A DNA stretch of 64,000 nucleotides from Microvelia longipes (GCA_018340805.1 JACMZG010001863.1:58683965-58747964), one strand, 5' to 3'; shown: positions 52,628-63,214, counted from the first letter of the stretch. A program made the numbers and translations. The notes: generated from the sequence alone by a model not told the origin.

Positions 52628-53540
52628 AATTTCCCATTTCTCTTGTGATTTTCACTCCCAGGACGATGACCAAGATGGTCAAATACCCGGTGGATTTCTT
52701 TCCCAGTAATAATTGCTCTTTTTAACCAAAATATAATTAGGTAAGGCTATCGAAGTACCTTCGCTCAAAACCAGTAAGTTCTTAAAGATGCTTGAAAGAA
52801 TATCTAATATGAAACTTCTTTATGTTTAGTGAAGAATTTTATGAATTATGATGGGAAGATCTCGTATATATTATTCGCAATATATTCATCTGTTAAAGAA
52901 ACAAGATTTATTTTTCTGTTATTTTGCTTCTTTTTTGTATTGTATTCCACTCTTTTTATCCCATTTTCGAGTTGTATTTTGTATGTTTCCTTCTCATTCT
53001 TCATTCTAGCTTTACTTTTTATTTTATACCTTTTTCATTTTGCTTCTTTCTTTTTTTCGAATCTATCTTTCTTTTTAATAAAAGTAGCTTTGTATAATAT
53101 TAAAAAGAGGATATATTGTAAAATGGTTGATAAAGAATGGAGACTACATGATAAATCTTAGATATATTGCAGCCTCGTGTTTCTTTTTTTTTATTATTCA
53201 TTTCTTTTGGTATGTTAGGTATGTTGAACGTCTTTTTTATTCCTATAAACTTATTAAAAATTTACGATGATGAATTACTATTGGATAGTTTCTTTCAGAA
53301 TGATTTCTCATCAAAAATTTCCATGAGTTTCATTGTGTTTCTAGGTCGGCCTGGGTCAGGCAATTACATTGACTCTTTCTTCTTAGTTTGTTATCTATGA
53401 AACCCATGAAACCATTAAATACGGATGCATTTGTTTTGACAACGGATATTATAAGTGATTTTAATAAGTTTGGTTGCGGAAAAAGCAACCTCCCCTCTAC
53501 TCTAATGAAAACTAAATTAAAAATAATAAACAATAGAACT
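52628..53540. other. no gene; pyrimidine-rich stretch
   Basis: The 110-residue plus frame 52829-53161 and the 77-residue frame 53167-53400 are Phe/Ile/Leu-rich products of a T-rich stretch and are not supported. Confidence 0.45.
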
Positions 53541-53554
53541 AGATTTAGAGTAAA

Positions 53555-53784
53555 ATAAAAAAATAAAAATAAATTTCCCGTTCAGGCCTTTCGGGAAATC
53601 ATCCGTTAGGCCACCACCTCAGGTGGGTTGCATCTACACACTCTAAGAATTAATTAAAGTTGGTGAAATCTTTTTAATACAAATACTATTCATAAAATCT
53701 TAGAGCATAGCCCGGGCTGCGAACCCCGGACCTCCGGTGCCGAAGTCGAACGCCTTTACGATCACGGCCACGGAGGCAGACTCG
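53555..53784 (-). mobile_element. tRNA-derived SINE, subfamily B, 14-bp TSD
   Basis: Full-length reversed copy with head CTCCGTGGCCGTGATCG (minus) and body as at 50519-50732. Perfect duplication AGATTTAGAGTAAA at 53541-53554 and 53785-53798. Confidence 0.92.
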
Positions 53785-54038
53785 AGATTTAGAGTAAATT
53801 AATTTAAAATTGTTTCAATTGAAACATTTGGGTTTAGGTTACCTCTGTTTATTTTCTCTAAATCATCGGACTCTTTTCGTTCGTCCATTCATTATGTATT
53901 ATGTATTGTCACATCTGACAATAAGTTAAAACATCTAAATGCAGTGAAAAAATACAATTTATTGAGCGCTAAAAAATTTAAAATTAACTGTCAAGATCTT
54001 CATATGACAGTAGTATTTTTCAGATTTCATATTAAATA

Positions 54039-54569
54039 GACCAAGACCCCAGGGGTGTTTTGTTAATAAAAAGTGTAATGGCTGGAAACAGGTTTAATTT
54101 TTCGTAAATACCTTCCTGAACAAGGATCTGCAATTCTGCCGACTTTTAGGGGTCAAAGGTTCTGCCTGGACACCCATCCGATACGAGTCTGCAGAATTGC
54201 AGATCCATGTTCAAGAAGTATTTACGAAAAATTGAGACGGTTCCAGCCATTACACTGTTTGTTAACTTGGGTGGTAAATTTGACCTGTAAAGTGCGTTCT
54301 GCCTGGGACGCCCATCCGATACGAGTCTGCAGAATTGCAGATCCATGTTCAAGAAGGTATTTACGAAAAATTGAGACCGGTTCCAGCCATTACACTGTTT
54401 GTTAACTTGGGTGGTAAATTTGACCTGTAAAGTGCGTTCTGCCTGGGACGCCCATCCGATACGAGTCGGCAGAGTTGCAGATCCTTGTTCAGGAAGGTAT
54501 TTACGAAAAATTAAACCTGTTTCCAGCCATTACACTTTTTATTAACAAAACACCCTTAAGTTCTTGGTC
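54039..54569. mobile_element. long-TIR element, complete, with internal duplication
   Basis: Ends TA|GACCAAGA and TCTTGGTC|TA; TIRs continue with GTGTTTTGTTAATAAAAAG. Inside, a unit of about 138-140 bp (aligned on CCCATCCG at 54173, 54311, 54451) is repeated, alternately carrying GGGTGGTAAATTTGACCTG. A TA duplication suggests Tc1/mariner-type mobilisation. The frame 54146-54352 is incidental. Confidence 0.8.
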
Positions 54570-54726
54570 TAAAAGGGCGACTAATAATCCAAATGAAATT
54601 TCTTGGATCGATTCCACGACCAATAGATGTAAATGTGTAATTTTCAAATCGATCGATCGAATTTACGATTGTTAACGATTTTTTTTTAAACTTGATGACT
54701 AAAAAGAAATTAGTTACTGTAGATAG

Positions 54727-54885
54727 AATAATATCATCTTCCGGTCAGCACAACTAGACATAGAGTCTGATTTATGTGCCAAGTATCAACTCCCTAGTAT
54801 GAACACAGCGGGAGTTATTCGTGACACAGTCAGACAGCATCGTGATAACCACGTCATGGAAATGTTTGAAACGTATAATTTATAG
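54727..54885 (+). CDS. candidate terminal exon, unknown protein
   Basis: A plus frame without ATG start is open for about 52 codons to TAG at 54883-54885. It contains LDIESDLCAKYQLPSMNTAG and IRDTVRQHRDNHVMEMFE. Base and codon use are clearly unlike the AT-rich flanks. An acceptor-like CTTCCGGTCAG lies at 54738-54748, and an exon starting at 54749 would continue in this frame. I do not recognise the family. No poly-A signal was seen close by. It lies 160 bases right of a TIR element. A fragment of a transposase or LINE is an alternative. Confidence 0.35.
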   Translation, partial: NNIIFRSAQLDIESDLCAKYQLPSMNTAGVIRDTVRQHRDNHVMEMFETYNL

Positions 54886-55730
54886 CGAAACCTGGGTTTT
54901 TGGTGAACCTGTTGGTATTGGTATAGTCAACCTATATTGCGTTTACACTAGAAATCCAAAATTAAGATTTTTTACTTAGTCATCCGTTGCAAGTTTTTTA
55001 TTTTTTTATGACAAGTTTTTACCAAATTTTCGTGTGATGAAAATATGAAACTTAAAATATATTTTAAATACTTATTTTAATATTATTTTAAATACTTTAA
55101 AATGTGGTACTAAAATATATTTTTAAATCTAGTTGTGTTATCTAGAAATTAACTTGTAATGTCCAGCCCTGATTTCAAATTGCATTTAGTTAGACGCGAG
55201 AAAAACATGTCAAGTTTTATCTTATGATCAGCATTATTTTAATAGCATTGGGTAATGAAATAAATATATTAAAGTTGCTGTCAAAAAGGTTTTTATTGAG
55301 AATAATCTATATATCAATATACAAACTACAAGAATTAATATTCAAGTGATGAAAAAATATCTAATAATTAAAAACAAACATTAATAGTTATTTATTTATT
55401 TCTAAATCATATTTATGACTAGATTTTTAAAGTTAGGTTGGCCTTTGACTTACACTCAGTTCATATCACTCTCAAGTTTCTATCTGACTTAGTTTAGTTT
55501 TAAGTATTTTAATTTTGCAGTGTGACCATTCTTAAAAAACTAGCTTTATTGAACATAACAGTGGATTGAATTATATTAATTCAATTGAATTATATTAATC
55601 AATTAGGCAGGTTGAATTATTTGATTTTTCATAGAGGCATTTTTGTGTAGTGTTCAGAGCGATAAAAGTTTTAAATGATCTTTGTAGTTTTGTTTTAAAT
55701 TTTCACGAACACCCAGATCTAGACATCTAT
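54886..55730. other. no gene recognised
   Basis: AT-rich DNA with a small duplication TTCAATTGAATTATATTAAT near 55565-55600. Confidence 0.4.
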
Positions 55731-55734
55731 ATCT

Positions 55735-55824
55735 GCCCGTATTCAAAGACATCTTCCTAACATTCTCCTTAAGGAACAAGGAGAATGCTAGGAAAATGTT
55801 AGGAAGATGTCTTTGAATACGGGC
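55735..55824. mobile_element. small foldback MITE, GCCCGTATTCAAAG ends
   Basis: Arms of about 36 bp (GCCCGTATTCAAAGACATCT and onward) are mirrored to 55824. An inner hairpin AAGGAGAATG lies at the centre. A fragment of the end, CTGCCCGTATTCAAA, also occurs at about 44387. Confidence 0.75.
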
Positions 55825-55956
55825 CCTAGTTAATTTGACGTTGAAATTTTCCTCCTCTAGGACATTAAACTTTTTAAAATATTTAATTTTTATCACATAC
55901 CAACAGATTGCACCTCTAGTATCATTTACTCTCTTTTTTTTCATTATTTAAAACAG

Positions 55957-56141
55957 TAATGAGGAACATAGTATTAAACAAATTGAGAGAATTTCTAGAC
56001 GCAAAGTTTTCTAGAGTTGTTTCAAAGAAAGACATGGAGTCATTAACAGACAGCATTGATTATTTAATACAAAAATACAAAGTAATAAGTAGTGAGTTTA
56101 ATTCTTTAAAATTATCTAAATTGCTCTTCAAAATAAAATAA
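55957..56141 (+). CDS. candidate exon, Lys-rich unknown protein
   Basis: A pyrimidine tract and AAACAG acceptor (55930-55956) precede a frame of about 60 codons (ATG at 55959). It reads LNKLREFLDAKFSRVVSKKD and DSIDYLIQKYK and ends at TAA within AATAAAATAAAA, which could double as a poly-A signal. Charged, helix-prone, no known motif. An alternative donor AAA|GTAATA at about 56080 would be phase 0, compatible with the exon-like stretch at 56645. Could be the last exon of a gene or chance. Confidence 0.3.
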
Positions 56142-56221
56142 AATCCTGAAATGAGAAGCAAATAAAGAAAAAACAAGGTTTTGTTTCAATACATCAAAAT
56201 AAAAGAAGGAGAAGATGATGA

Positions 56222-56437
56222 CGGTACAATCGCAAGGTTCTGCAAACATCGCAGGTACAATCGCAAGGTTCTGCAAGGATCGCAGGAACAATCGCAAGGT
56301 TCTGCAAGGATCGCAGGTACAATTGCAAGGTTCTGCAAGGATCGCAGGTACAATCGCAAGGTTCTGCAAAGATCGCAGGTACAGTCGCAAGGTTCTGCAA
56401 GGATCGCAGGAACAATCGCAAGGTTCTGCAAGGATTA
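56222..56437. repeat. 31-bp minisatellite, about 7 units
   Basis: The unit is AATCGCAAGGTTCTGCAAGG plus ATCGCAGGTAC. Five overlapping frames on both strands stay open across it and are not genes. Confidence 0.95.
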
Positions 56438-56565
56438 ATTATAGATTAAATGCCAACGTAGGATAAGCAATGCATTTTCAATTAAAGGCAATAATGGTTC
56501 CCTAGTCATAACCAAGGCACATTTCCCAAAAAATAAAACATTAAACCATTATTAGTGATTGTAAA

Positions 56566-56605
56566 GTATTGACAGGAGATATGTACAAGTATCTCCTTTC
56601 AATAC
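56566..56605. repeat. hairpin, 16-bp stem
   Basis: GTATTGACAGGAGATA mirrors TATCTCCTTTCAATAC with one mismatch around TGTACAAG. Confidence 0.65.
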
Positions 56606-56644
56606 CTTGGTATGTATCAGGTTTTATAAGACTGTATTCCTGCA

Positions 56645-56864
56645 GTCCAAGCTAAACGGAAACATTTTTATTCTTTCAAAAATAGTAGTTTGTAAATCTA
56701 ATCAAAAAGGGTCAGTAAATATTTCTTATGACCATATGTACTCGTATGTACAAAATATAAGCTTTGATTTGGATGAAAACGTGAAATTATTACGTGTCAA
56801 CCGTTGTGGATTCAGTCAACTTCTTGAACTTACAGGATTTGGCTGGATGCCATTTAAATTTTAA
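56645..56864 (+). CDS. candidate last exon, unknown protein
   Basis: An acceptor-like TATTCCTGCAG ends at about 56645, followed by about 72 open codons to a TAA. The frame includes YVQNISFDLDENVKLLRVNR and ends GFGWMPFKF. AATAAA overlaps the stop region (56864-56869), as a close poly-A signal would. Composition is more coding-like than the flanks. The listed ATG at 56607 would lie upstream of the acceptor. I do not recognise a family. Confidence 0.3.
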
Positions 56865-56869
56865 AATAA

Positions 56870-57145
56870 ATGATGAGTGGTATATTTCTATATACTTCTT
56901 ATTTAGTATATTTCTAATATACTAAATTCCCCTCCTACCATTTCTCTACTTGGTTTTCATGATATTTTTCTTCTTCATTAACACATTGTAATAATTAGCT
57001 ATTTCTATATGTACTCATGATATCTAATAATATGATCATATGGCGATGCATGTTTTGAAAAATGGCTAGAAGTGTTTGTATTATTCGAAACCTACGACTT
57101 GGCTTATCCAATGAATTGACTACGTTTTACGCTAGACTTGGCTCT
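56870..57145. other. no gene recognised
   Basis: AT-rich DNA; TATATTTCTA words are duplicated near 56880-56925. Confidence 0.4.
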
Positions 57146-57265
57146 TGTTTCACGCATGCGCTTTTGTTGGGATTGCATTCTTTTTTGTAAGCTTCAACAT
57201 TATTCCTCACAAAAGTGCGGGGCACTGCCGTGCCCGCAGATACACTAAATTTTGATCAAACTCTG
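57146..57265 (+). promoter_or_regulatory. candidate promoter / noncoding first exon
   Basis: CGCATGCGC at 57153-57161 fits the NRF-1/EWG palindrome typical of housekeeping promoters. It is followed by a GC-rich hairpin (GCGGGGCACTGCCGTGCCCGC, 21 nt, about 57218-57238, key pairing GGGCAC/GTGCCC) and a strong donor ACTCTG|GTAAGTTT at 57265/57266. No initiation codon is evident before the donor. Confidence 0.25.
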
Positions 57266-57359
57266 GTAAGTTTAGAATCAAATAAAAATGAAATGAATAT
57301 TATATTAGTGATTTTTAAATGTACAGTTAAGGTAGAAACTTTAAATAAAGTAAAGAAAC

Positions 57360-57679
57360 CATAGAGATATATACTAGAGAGGGCATGGCCTATCTTAATA
57401 CATTGAGAGGCCTGAAACATTTTTAGTGGGGCTCTCAGGGGCTCTGTGTAACCTCATTGAAACCTCCTTCAAGAGGGAGTTGAGGTTTTAATTAATCAAT
57501 TGTTTTCGGCTTCCCGCAGATTGTTTGTGTTGTGATTTGTATTTTTAACATTCTACTATATAATTTACTGTTTTTTTGTTCTGTTTATTTGATGAAAATG
57601 ATAATCGAATGTGGTCAGGTTACTTTTTCGATGTTTCAAAATTCAACCAATAGTTCAACTCTAGTAATATATCTCTATG
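57360..57679. mobile_element. hAT-like MITE, fourth copy, perfect 8-bp TSD
   Basis: 320 bp, ends CATAGAGATATATACTAGAG and mirror, interior as at 24260. Perfect duplication AAAGAAAC (57352-57359, 57680-57687). The ORF 57532-57726 is incidental. Confidence 0.9.
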
Positions 57680-57764
57680 AAAGAAACATATTACAAAGAA
57701 TAATTATGTTAATTATTCACATGTGAATATTGGTTTGATTCTTTCTTATTTACATCTCAACTAC

Positions 57765-57880
57765 AAGTGACGTCATAATTTGATCAAACTGTGTTCTAAA
57801 TGTCATATCGACTGATCCGCTCCTAAATCAACGACAAAATTCAACTACAAATTTGACAAATTTACTCTCATTTATAGTTG
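57765..57880 (+). repeat. dispersed repeat, partner at 30125-30268
   Basis: CAAGTGACGTCATAATTTGA and AACGACAAAATTCAACTAC match the minus strand at 30125-30268. It directly precedes the 5S-headed SINE. Confidence 0.65.
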
Positions 57881-57892
57881 ACAGGGCTTGGT

Positions 57893-58185
57893 TTCATTCC
57901 AATACGACTAACATATATACGGTTATTGTTGCATCATCAACGTTAAGTAGCATCGAACAAGCTCAGTGCCTGAATAGGTGACCTCTGAGATTAAAATGGA
58001 TCTTTGTACTGTCTCAGGATCAGCGAAACGACTTCGAAACCGAGTCTTTCGCTAGGCTTAGGAATAAACCTAGCAAATCTGATATGGTGAGGAACAGTTT
58101 GGAGGTACCTCGAACCCGATTCTTTAGCTGTTTGACCCAAATCTTAATGGCTTAGTGTTCCTTTGAGAATTCGTTAAAAAAACTT
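57893..58185 (+). mobile_element. 5S-rRNA-derived SINE (SINE3 type), complete head
   Basis: 57893-57995 aligns with 5S rRNA: ATATACGGTTATTGTTGCAT, CGTTAAGTAGCATCGAAC (box A region), GCTCAGTGCCTGAATAGGTG and ACC (intermediate element and box C). The body carries ATGGTGAGGAACAGTTTGGA and GGTACCTCGAAC. The terminal module CCTTTGAGAATTCGTTAAAA ends at about 58182. This copy links the 5S head to the terminal module found elsewhere. Confidence 0.65.
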
Positions 58186-58535
58186 ACTTTGTAGTTCTAA
58201 GTATGAATGTAAGTCTGAAACGAATAAATAACTCTAATGTAGGTTAGGTCTAATTTCTCCTCCGAGTTAGCTGTGTAGTTTAATGGTTTGGTTCTTTTTA
58301 CTACCTTCACCTATATAGTGTCTTTTCTTTGTCATACCGCTGTTGTTCATTAACCTTTTTTACTATTCTTTAGTTTGCTGTCTTTTGTTGTTATTTTTGA
58401 TTAAGTTTAAGATTTGCTTTCAATCTTTTGAAAGAAAATCAATTTAGAAAAGCTTACAAATAGTAAAAATTGTTCATTTATAGCTTTAATTAAGCAATTA
58501 AAAAATTAATAAATAAAACTATAACTGCATTTAAG
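58186..58535. other. no gene recognised
   Basis: AT-rich DNA with no supported features. Confidence 0.4.
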
Positions 58536-58539
58536 CCTG

Positions 58540-58740
58540 TCGGTCTATTAGGGTATTGATTTTACGGGAACAATCTCATGTGGGTCACATATTCTGTGCA
58601 CCAAGTATTTCGTTTGATTGTCGCAATAATTGAATAACAAATTTTTTCACACATAAACTAAGAGCCTGACCGGACTGCGAACCCTGGACCTCCAGTGCCG
58701 AAATCGAGTGCTTAAACGCTCACTGCTCAGAGGCAGATAT
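58540..58740 (-). mobile_element. old tRNA-derived SINE copy
   Basis: Tail GGGAACAATCTCATGTGGGT (58568) and head region CGGACTGCGAACCCTGGACC (58671) then AGAGGCAGA match subfamily B in reverse, with many substitutions. Confidence 0.7.
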
Positions 58741-58850
58741 TAAGAAATTAGTCTAATTATTCGCAGGGCCTTGTAGCACATCCGTGATGTCCTACATCCC
58801 TAAATATGCCTCGCTATGGAAGCGAAACATTGTCTACACATAAAATCTTA
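58741..58850 (+). mobile_element. Penelope-like arm relic
   Basis: GTGATGTCCTACATCCCTAA then ATATGCCTCGCTATGGAAGC and GAAACATTG is a decayed copy of the arm at 51314-51400. Confidence 0.6.
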
Positions 58851-59180
58851 TTATGAGTTAAATAATTATACGAATAAGCCCTTATTAACTCCTAAGTCTA
58901 GAGAGAAAGATAAGAAAGAAATTATGGTCTCTCTGCAAAACTTATTTTATTGACACTCCCAATTTTAGTGCTTGAGAGAAAACTTAAATATTGTTGGTTT
59001 ATACTACCTAATATCCGATTACACGAATGGAAGTTCAGTTAAGTATGGAGGTATGTTACAAATGGAGGTGCAGGTGGTTTGGTTTATATTAGTTAGATAT
59101 TAAAAATTACCTAATATTGTTTTATCACCTCCATTGTGATAAGGGATCAAAAGGGCGATAGTTTTATCTGTTTACTCAAA
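58851..59180. other. no gene recognised
   Basis: AT-rich DNA. GTCTCTCTGCAAAACTTATT at 58929 faintly resembles the GTGGAGAGAC end near 23709. Confidence 0.35.
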
Positions 59181-59184
59181 TCAC

Positions 59185-59832
59185 TCATTCCTTTACTCTA
59201 GTCTGCTTATTCCACCACCCTACCCTACTCATTCCACCGCTCTACCCTACTCATTCACCACTCTACACTACTCATTCCACCACTCTACTCTACTTATTCC
59301 ACCACTCTACCTATTCATTCCACCGCGCTACCCTACTCATTCCACCCTCTACCCTACTCACACCACTCTACTCTACTTATTCCACCACTCACCTATTCAT
59401 TCCACCACGCTACCCTACTCATTCCACCGCGCTACCCTACTCATTCACCGCGCTACCCTACTCATTCCCCACTCCACCTACTCATTCCACCACTCTACCT
59501 ATTCATTCCACCGCGCTACCCTACTCATTCCCCACTCTACACTACTCATTCCCCCCTCCACCTACCATTCACCACATCTACCTATTCATTCCACCGCGCT
59601 ACCCTACTCATTCCCCACTCTACACTATCATTCCATCATTCTACTCTACTTATTCCACTATTCTACCCTATTCATTCCACCGCGCTACCCTACTCATTCC
59701 CCACTCTACACTACTCATTCCACCATTCTACTCTACTTGTTCCACCACTCTACTCTATTCATTCCACCGCGCTACCCTACTCATTCTCACTCTACACTAC
59801 TCATTCCCCACTCTACCCTATTCATTCCAATG
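59185..59832. repeat. 22-25-bp minisatellite, about 27 units
   Basis: Units built from CTACTCATTCCACCACTCTA or CTACTCATTCCACCGCGCTA, with frequent 1-3 base length changes. Purine/pyrimidine strand bias is strong, the plus strand being C/T/A-rich with little G. Confidence 0.95.
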
Positions 59833-60715
59833 TCCATTGGCCAATGTCATAAAGGGGACCCGACAAAAAACGGTATAACGTATATATAACAACAATCAAA
59901 GTACGTCAACTTCAGGAGATATAATGATGTATGCATCTCAGCAGGAATTTTCCCTTGTATAATAACTATCTTTTTTAGCTACTCCTCGGGAGTTAACTGT
60001 CCAAAGCCTCGCCTTTTCCTTGGAAATTAAATACATAAGTTGGTACAATTGCTTCGCCATTCAGAAGTTAAATTGGCTACTTTCGCCTATAGAACGAATT
60101 TATTGCTCAGATACACAATAGCATTCTTTACCTTCCTTGGTGCATAAATAACCATTAGGTTTTGTGAGAAAACTTATTTTCGTAATTTTAGACTCTCCAG
60201 CGCCTATATATTAGACATATTATGTAAAATAAACCATCCTAATGCCCTGTTTGTTATTTTGAATATATTTTAATTATATATTTCCAAAAAAACTTTAAAT
60301 ACATTATAAGTATTTGTATTTAAAATAGAATGCGACGAGTCTGTTGAAACAGTTTTAGATTAGCATTTAGACAGGAGGGGGAGGGGGAGGGTTTTAGTTT
60401 TAAATCCGAGAGCTTTGCCGTCTGTTTGGCAATTCAAATCTTATTGATTCCTATCTTGGATAACTGATTTAAATTTAGAAAACACCGTTGGAATAAGACT
60501 TGCTTGTTGTGAAATGAAAACTTCGTTTTTAGATTTGGTTCGGAATTTGCTTAGTGTATGACAACACGTGAGTCATTGATAAAGAAAGCAATTAAATTTA
60601 TCTCTGAGCATCGGAAGCAATTAAAACTTCACGCAATCACGCTAAATTTCTGTTATGATTCGTATTAAGATTGCACTAAATTTCAGTAATTCTTTATATT
60701 AGAATAGCTCTGTGA
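59833..60715. other. no gene recognised
   Basis: AT-rich DNA with a G-rich GGAGGGGGAGGGGGAGGG run at about 60375, which could form a G-quadruplex. Confidence 0.4.
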
Positions 60716-60724
60716 TTCAAATAT

Positions 60725-60830
60725 AATAGAATAGAATAGAATAGAAATTTATTTGATTACAAAATACAATGGATGTACATAAATCATCGTCAATGTCTTT
60801 ACATAATTAATTATTGATAAGGTTCCTTCC
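60725..60830 (-). mobile_element. probable LINE 3' end
   Basis: (ATAGA)n at 60726-60745 followed by ATTTATTTGATTACAAAATA and CAATGGATGTACATAAATC. This reads as a reversed LINE 3' UTR whose 3' terminus is the short tandem repeat. Confidence 0.4.
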
Positions 60831-61360
60831 AATCTTTAAAATTATATAATAAAATTCATTAACAATTAAGAAACGCAAATAAAAAACTGACAAAAAAAGT
60901 TCTTATAACTAGTAATTTAAAATAAAAGTATTAAAATAAAGAGCAACTTCCTAAGTACTTATTCAAAGAATGTTTGCTAAACATATAGATTCAAAGACAA
61001 AAAAACATTAGCTTAAATTTACAGTGCTTAATTTATAAACTGGTTCAGACAGTAATTTAAATTTGCATGCATTCACGTACTTATCAAAACCCTTTTCATT
61101 TTTTATGTCATCATTTAATTTGTCCTATGCGACTTTATTCTAAAATTATTTTTATATCTAGTATTATATTTATGTACATGGCAGTTACGAGTAAATTTAA
61201 TTTCATTTAAACGAGCCCATTTTAAAATTTCAAGGATAAATAAAGCTGGAACTTTTAAAATTTTAAACTCTTTATAAACTTTCTTTGAATCTTTCTAATG
61301 AATCAGAGACACAGTAAACAATACATATAAAGTGTAGCACTGAAATGCTTTATCTCGTAT
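60831..61360. other. no gene recognised
   Basis: AT-rich DNA, possibly more of the same LINE 3' UTR. Confidence 0.35.
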
Positions 61361-61361
61361 A

Positions 61362-61600
61362 TCAGAATCCTTTAGTTACTACATATAACAGAATCCTTTA
61401 GTTACCAAATATAACAGAATCCTTTAGTTACTAAATATATCAGAATCCTTTAGTTACTAAATATATCAGAATCCTTTAGTTACTAAATATCTTTAGTTAC
61501 TAAATATGTCAGAATCCTTTAATTACTAAATATATCAGTATCCTTTAGTTACTAAATATATCAGAATCCTTTAGTTACTAAATATATCAGAATCACTAAA
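61362..61600. repeat. 26-bp minisatellite, about 9 units
   Basis: The unit CAGAATCCTTTAGTTACTAA plus ATATAT; one unit is deleted near 61485. Confidence 0.95.
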
Positions 61601-61678
61601 AACTTTCTAATTGCAACTAAAAAGTAACTAATTTAATTATTATTTAATAATAATTAAATTATTATTAAAATTATTATC

Positions 61679-61912
61679 GTGGCCGAGGTCGTTAAGGCGT
61701 TATAGTCTTTACACTGATCTATGACACCCACGGAGGTCTGGGGTTCGCATCCCAGGTTACGCTCTCAGTTTATAGAAGATTATTGTTTAGATAAATTATC
61801 GCCAACTTAAAAATACACTTTGAGCGTAATGGTAGCTATTACCACCCGAGATGGTTCCCGCAGGGGTTATCCCTGATGAGCCGCAAGGCTCTAAACAGGC
61901 ATTATTATTATT
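61679..61912 (+). mobile_element. tRNA-derived SINE, subfamily A
   Basis: Starts within the head (CGTGGCCGAGGTCGTTAAGG), so about eight bases shorter than 49608. Body and (ATT)n tail match subfamily A. The target is AT-rich and no clear duplication can be told apart. Confidence 0.85.
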
Positions 61913-62009
61913 ATTATTTAATGTTTCACACCAATTCTAACCTACAGGTGAGTTCAAAATTAAAACTTAGTAAACATTTAATAAAGCAAGAGACCTTCTT
62001 TAGTTACAA

Positions 62010-62130
62010 AAACTCCGCCATGCGGCGCTGAGAGCCGCTTTGCTACTTGGCGGCCACATGGTCATTCTCCTATATCAGTTTTTCATATTACTAGTTTAGA
62101 TATGTGGCATTCTGCCACAATGTAAGTGGC
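62010..62130. mobile_element. GC-hairpin dispersed element copy
   Basis: TCCGCCATGCGGCGCTGAGA, GGCGGCCACATGGTCATTCT and GTGGCATTCTGCCAC match the order seen at 30956-31035 and partly 27433-27480. Confidence 0.5.
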
Positions 62131-62880
62131 AAAAACGAGATTGGCTTACATTATGTTGTATATGTCTATCAATAAAACTTGAACTAATGCTGATAATAAA
62201 ATATTACATAGTATTTGTGTTAACCATATAGAGTAGTACATGTGTTAACATTTTAGCCCGATCTAACCACTTGTTGATGATTTGTGATTTTTTAATCATA
62301 TCATTTTTTAATCATTTACGTCGTGGGTTAATGACGTCAGTCATTATAAACAATAGGATTAGGGACATTGACAGGGTTGATTCTTGGGCACTTATTTACT
62401 TGGTTCCCAACCTCAATTTATCTGAAAAATCTAGTGGATTTGGTATAGGAACTAGGAGTCTGTCTAAACTCCATTAAAATCCCTCCGTTTCAGGCACGTT
62501 TTTACTTGGGTCCTCATTTTATGTTGGGAACCAAGGGTACTTTCGCACTATATTATCTTATTTTCTTAATTATCAATCTTTTCTTTTTCCCCCTTCTCAA
62601 CCCCATACAATAGCCCCATTGCTTTTCAACATCCCCTATTAAGATTGTTAAATAATTTCTTTTATATAATTTAGTAAATATATTGTCGGTACCCAAGTGA
62701 AAAATTGCCCTATATCGCCATATTTACTTGGGTCCCAACTTTATGTTGGGAACCAAGTAAATAAGTACCGATTCTTGTACCACGTTTCATGTCGATCCGA
62801 GAGAACGTTCGAGTTTAAACAAAATTAAAGTTATTTTGCCCCATAGAAACGTCTAGGAACAAAAATCTCGTACATACATA
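62131..62880. repeat. dispersed repeat with TTGGGAACCAAG words
   Basis: CTTGAACTAATGCTGATAAT and GGGTTAATGACGTCA match 38800-38955. TACTTGG(G/T)TCCCAAC recurs at about 62396, 62503 and 62727, the last forming a 14-bp hairpin with GTTGGGAACCAAGT (62729-62762). The frame 62271-62477 is incidental. Confidence 0.5.
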
Positions 62881-62887
62881 CACACAC

Positions 62888-62889
62888 AC

Positions 62890-62942
<53 letters not shown>
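62888..62942. repeat. (AC)n/(AT)n microsatellite
   Basis: CATACACACACACAGATATA leading into a TA tract. The same ACACACACAGATATA entry occurs at 63045-63062, so the two are a duplicated unit. Confidence 0.95.
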
Positions 62943-62943
<1 letters not shown>

Positions 62944-62979
62944 CTTTATTAGTGAGTCCCTTATCTAAAAATCCACCCC

Positions 62980-63057
62980 CTCCGTACCTCAACCTTATGA
63001 GCTCATATGTTCTTTGAAAATTCGCTAAATTGGATATTTACATACATACACACACAC

Positions 63058-63136
<79 letters not shown>

Positions 63137-63175
63137 CCCAACCTTATAAGCTCATATTGCTTTGAAAATTCGCTA
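62980..63175 (+). repeat. two SINE tail modules around an (AT)n tract
   Basis: CAACCTTATGAGCTCATATG with CTTTGAAAATTCGCTAAATT (62990-63030) and CAACCTTATAAGCTCATATT with GCTTTGAAAATTCGCTAAAA (63139-63176) flank a TA tract at 63059-63135. Both contain GAGCTC or AAGCTC just before the hairpin. Confidence 0.65.
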
Positions 63176-63214
63176 AAATTGAAAGACTTACTCTTACTTA
63201 CTTTACTCTTTAGT

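Noticed and set aside
52829..53161. 110-residue hydrophobic frame
   Set aside because: T-rich DNA read as Phe/Leu/Ile; no domain, splice or promoter signal.
56112..56466. Five overlapping frames with AEPCDCT or RFCKD repeats
   Set aside because: 31-bp minisatellite; mutually exclusive frames.
57532..57726. 64-residue frame
   Set aside because: Lies in the hAT-like MITE at 57360-57679.
57893..57995. Functional 5S rRNA gene
   Set aside because: Many substitutions relative to 5S, no terminator after it, and a SINE body follows.
59185..59832. Telomeric repeat
   Set aside because: Unit is 22-25 bp and unlike TTAGG-type telomere repeats.
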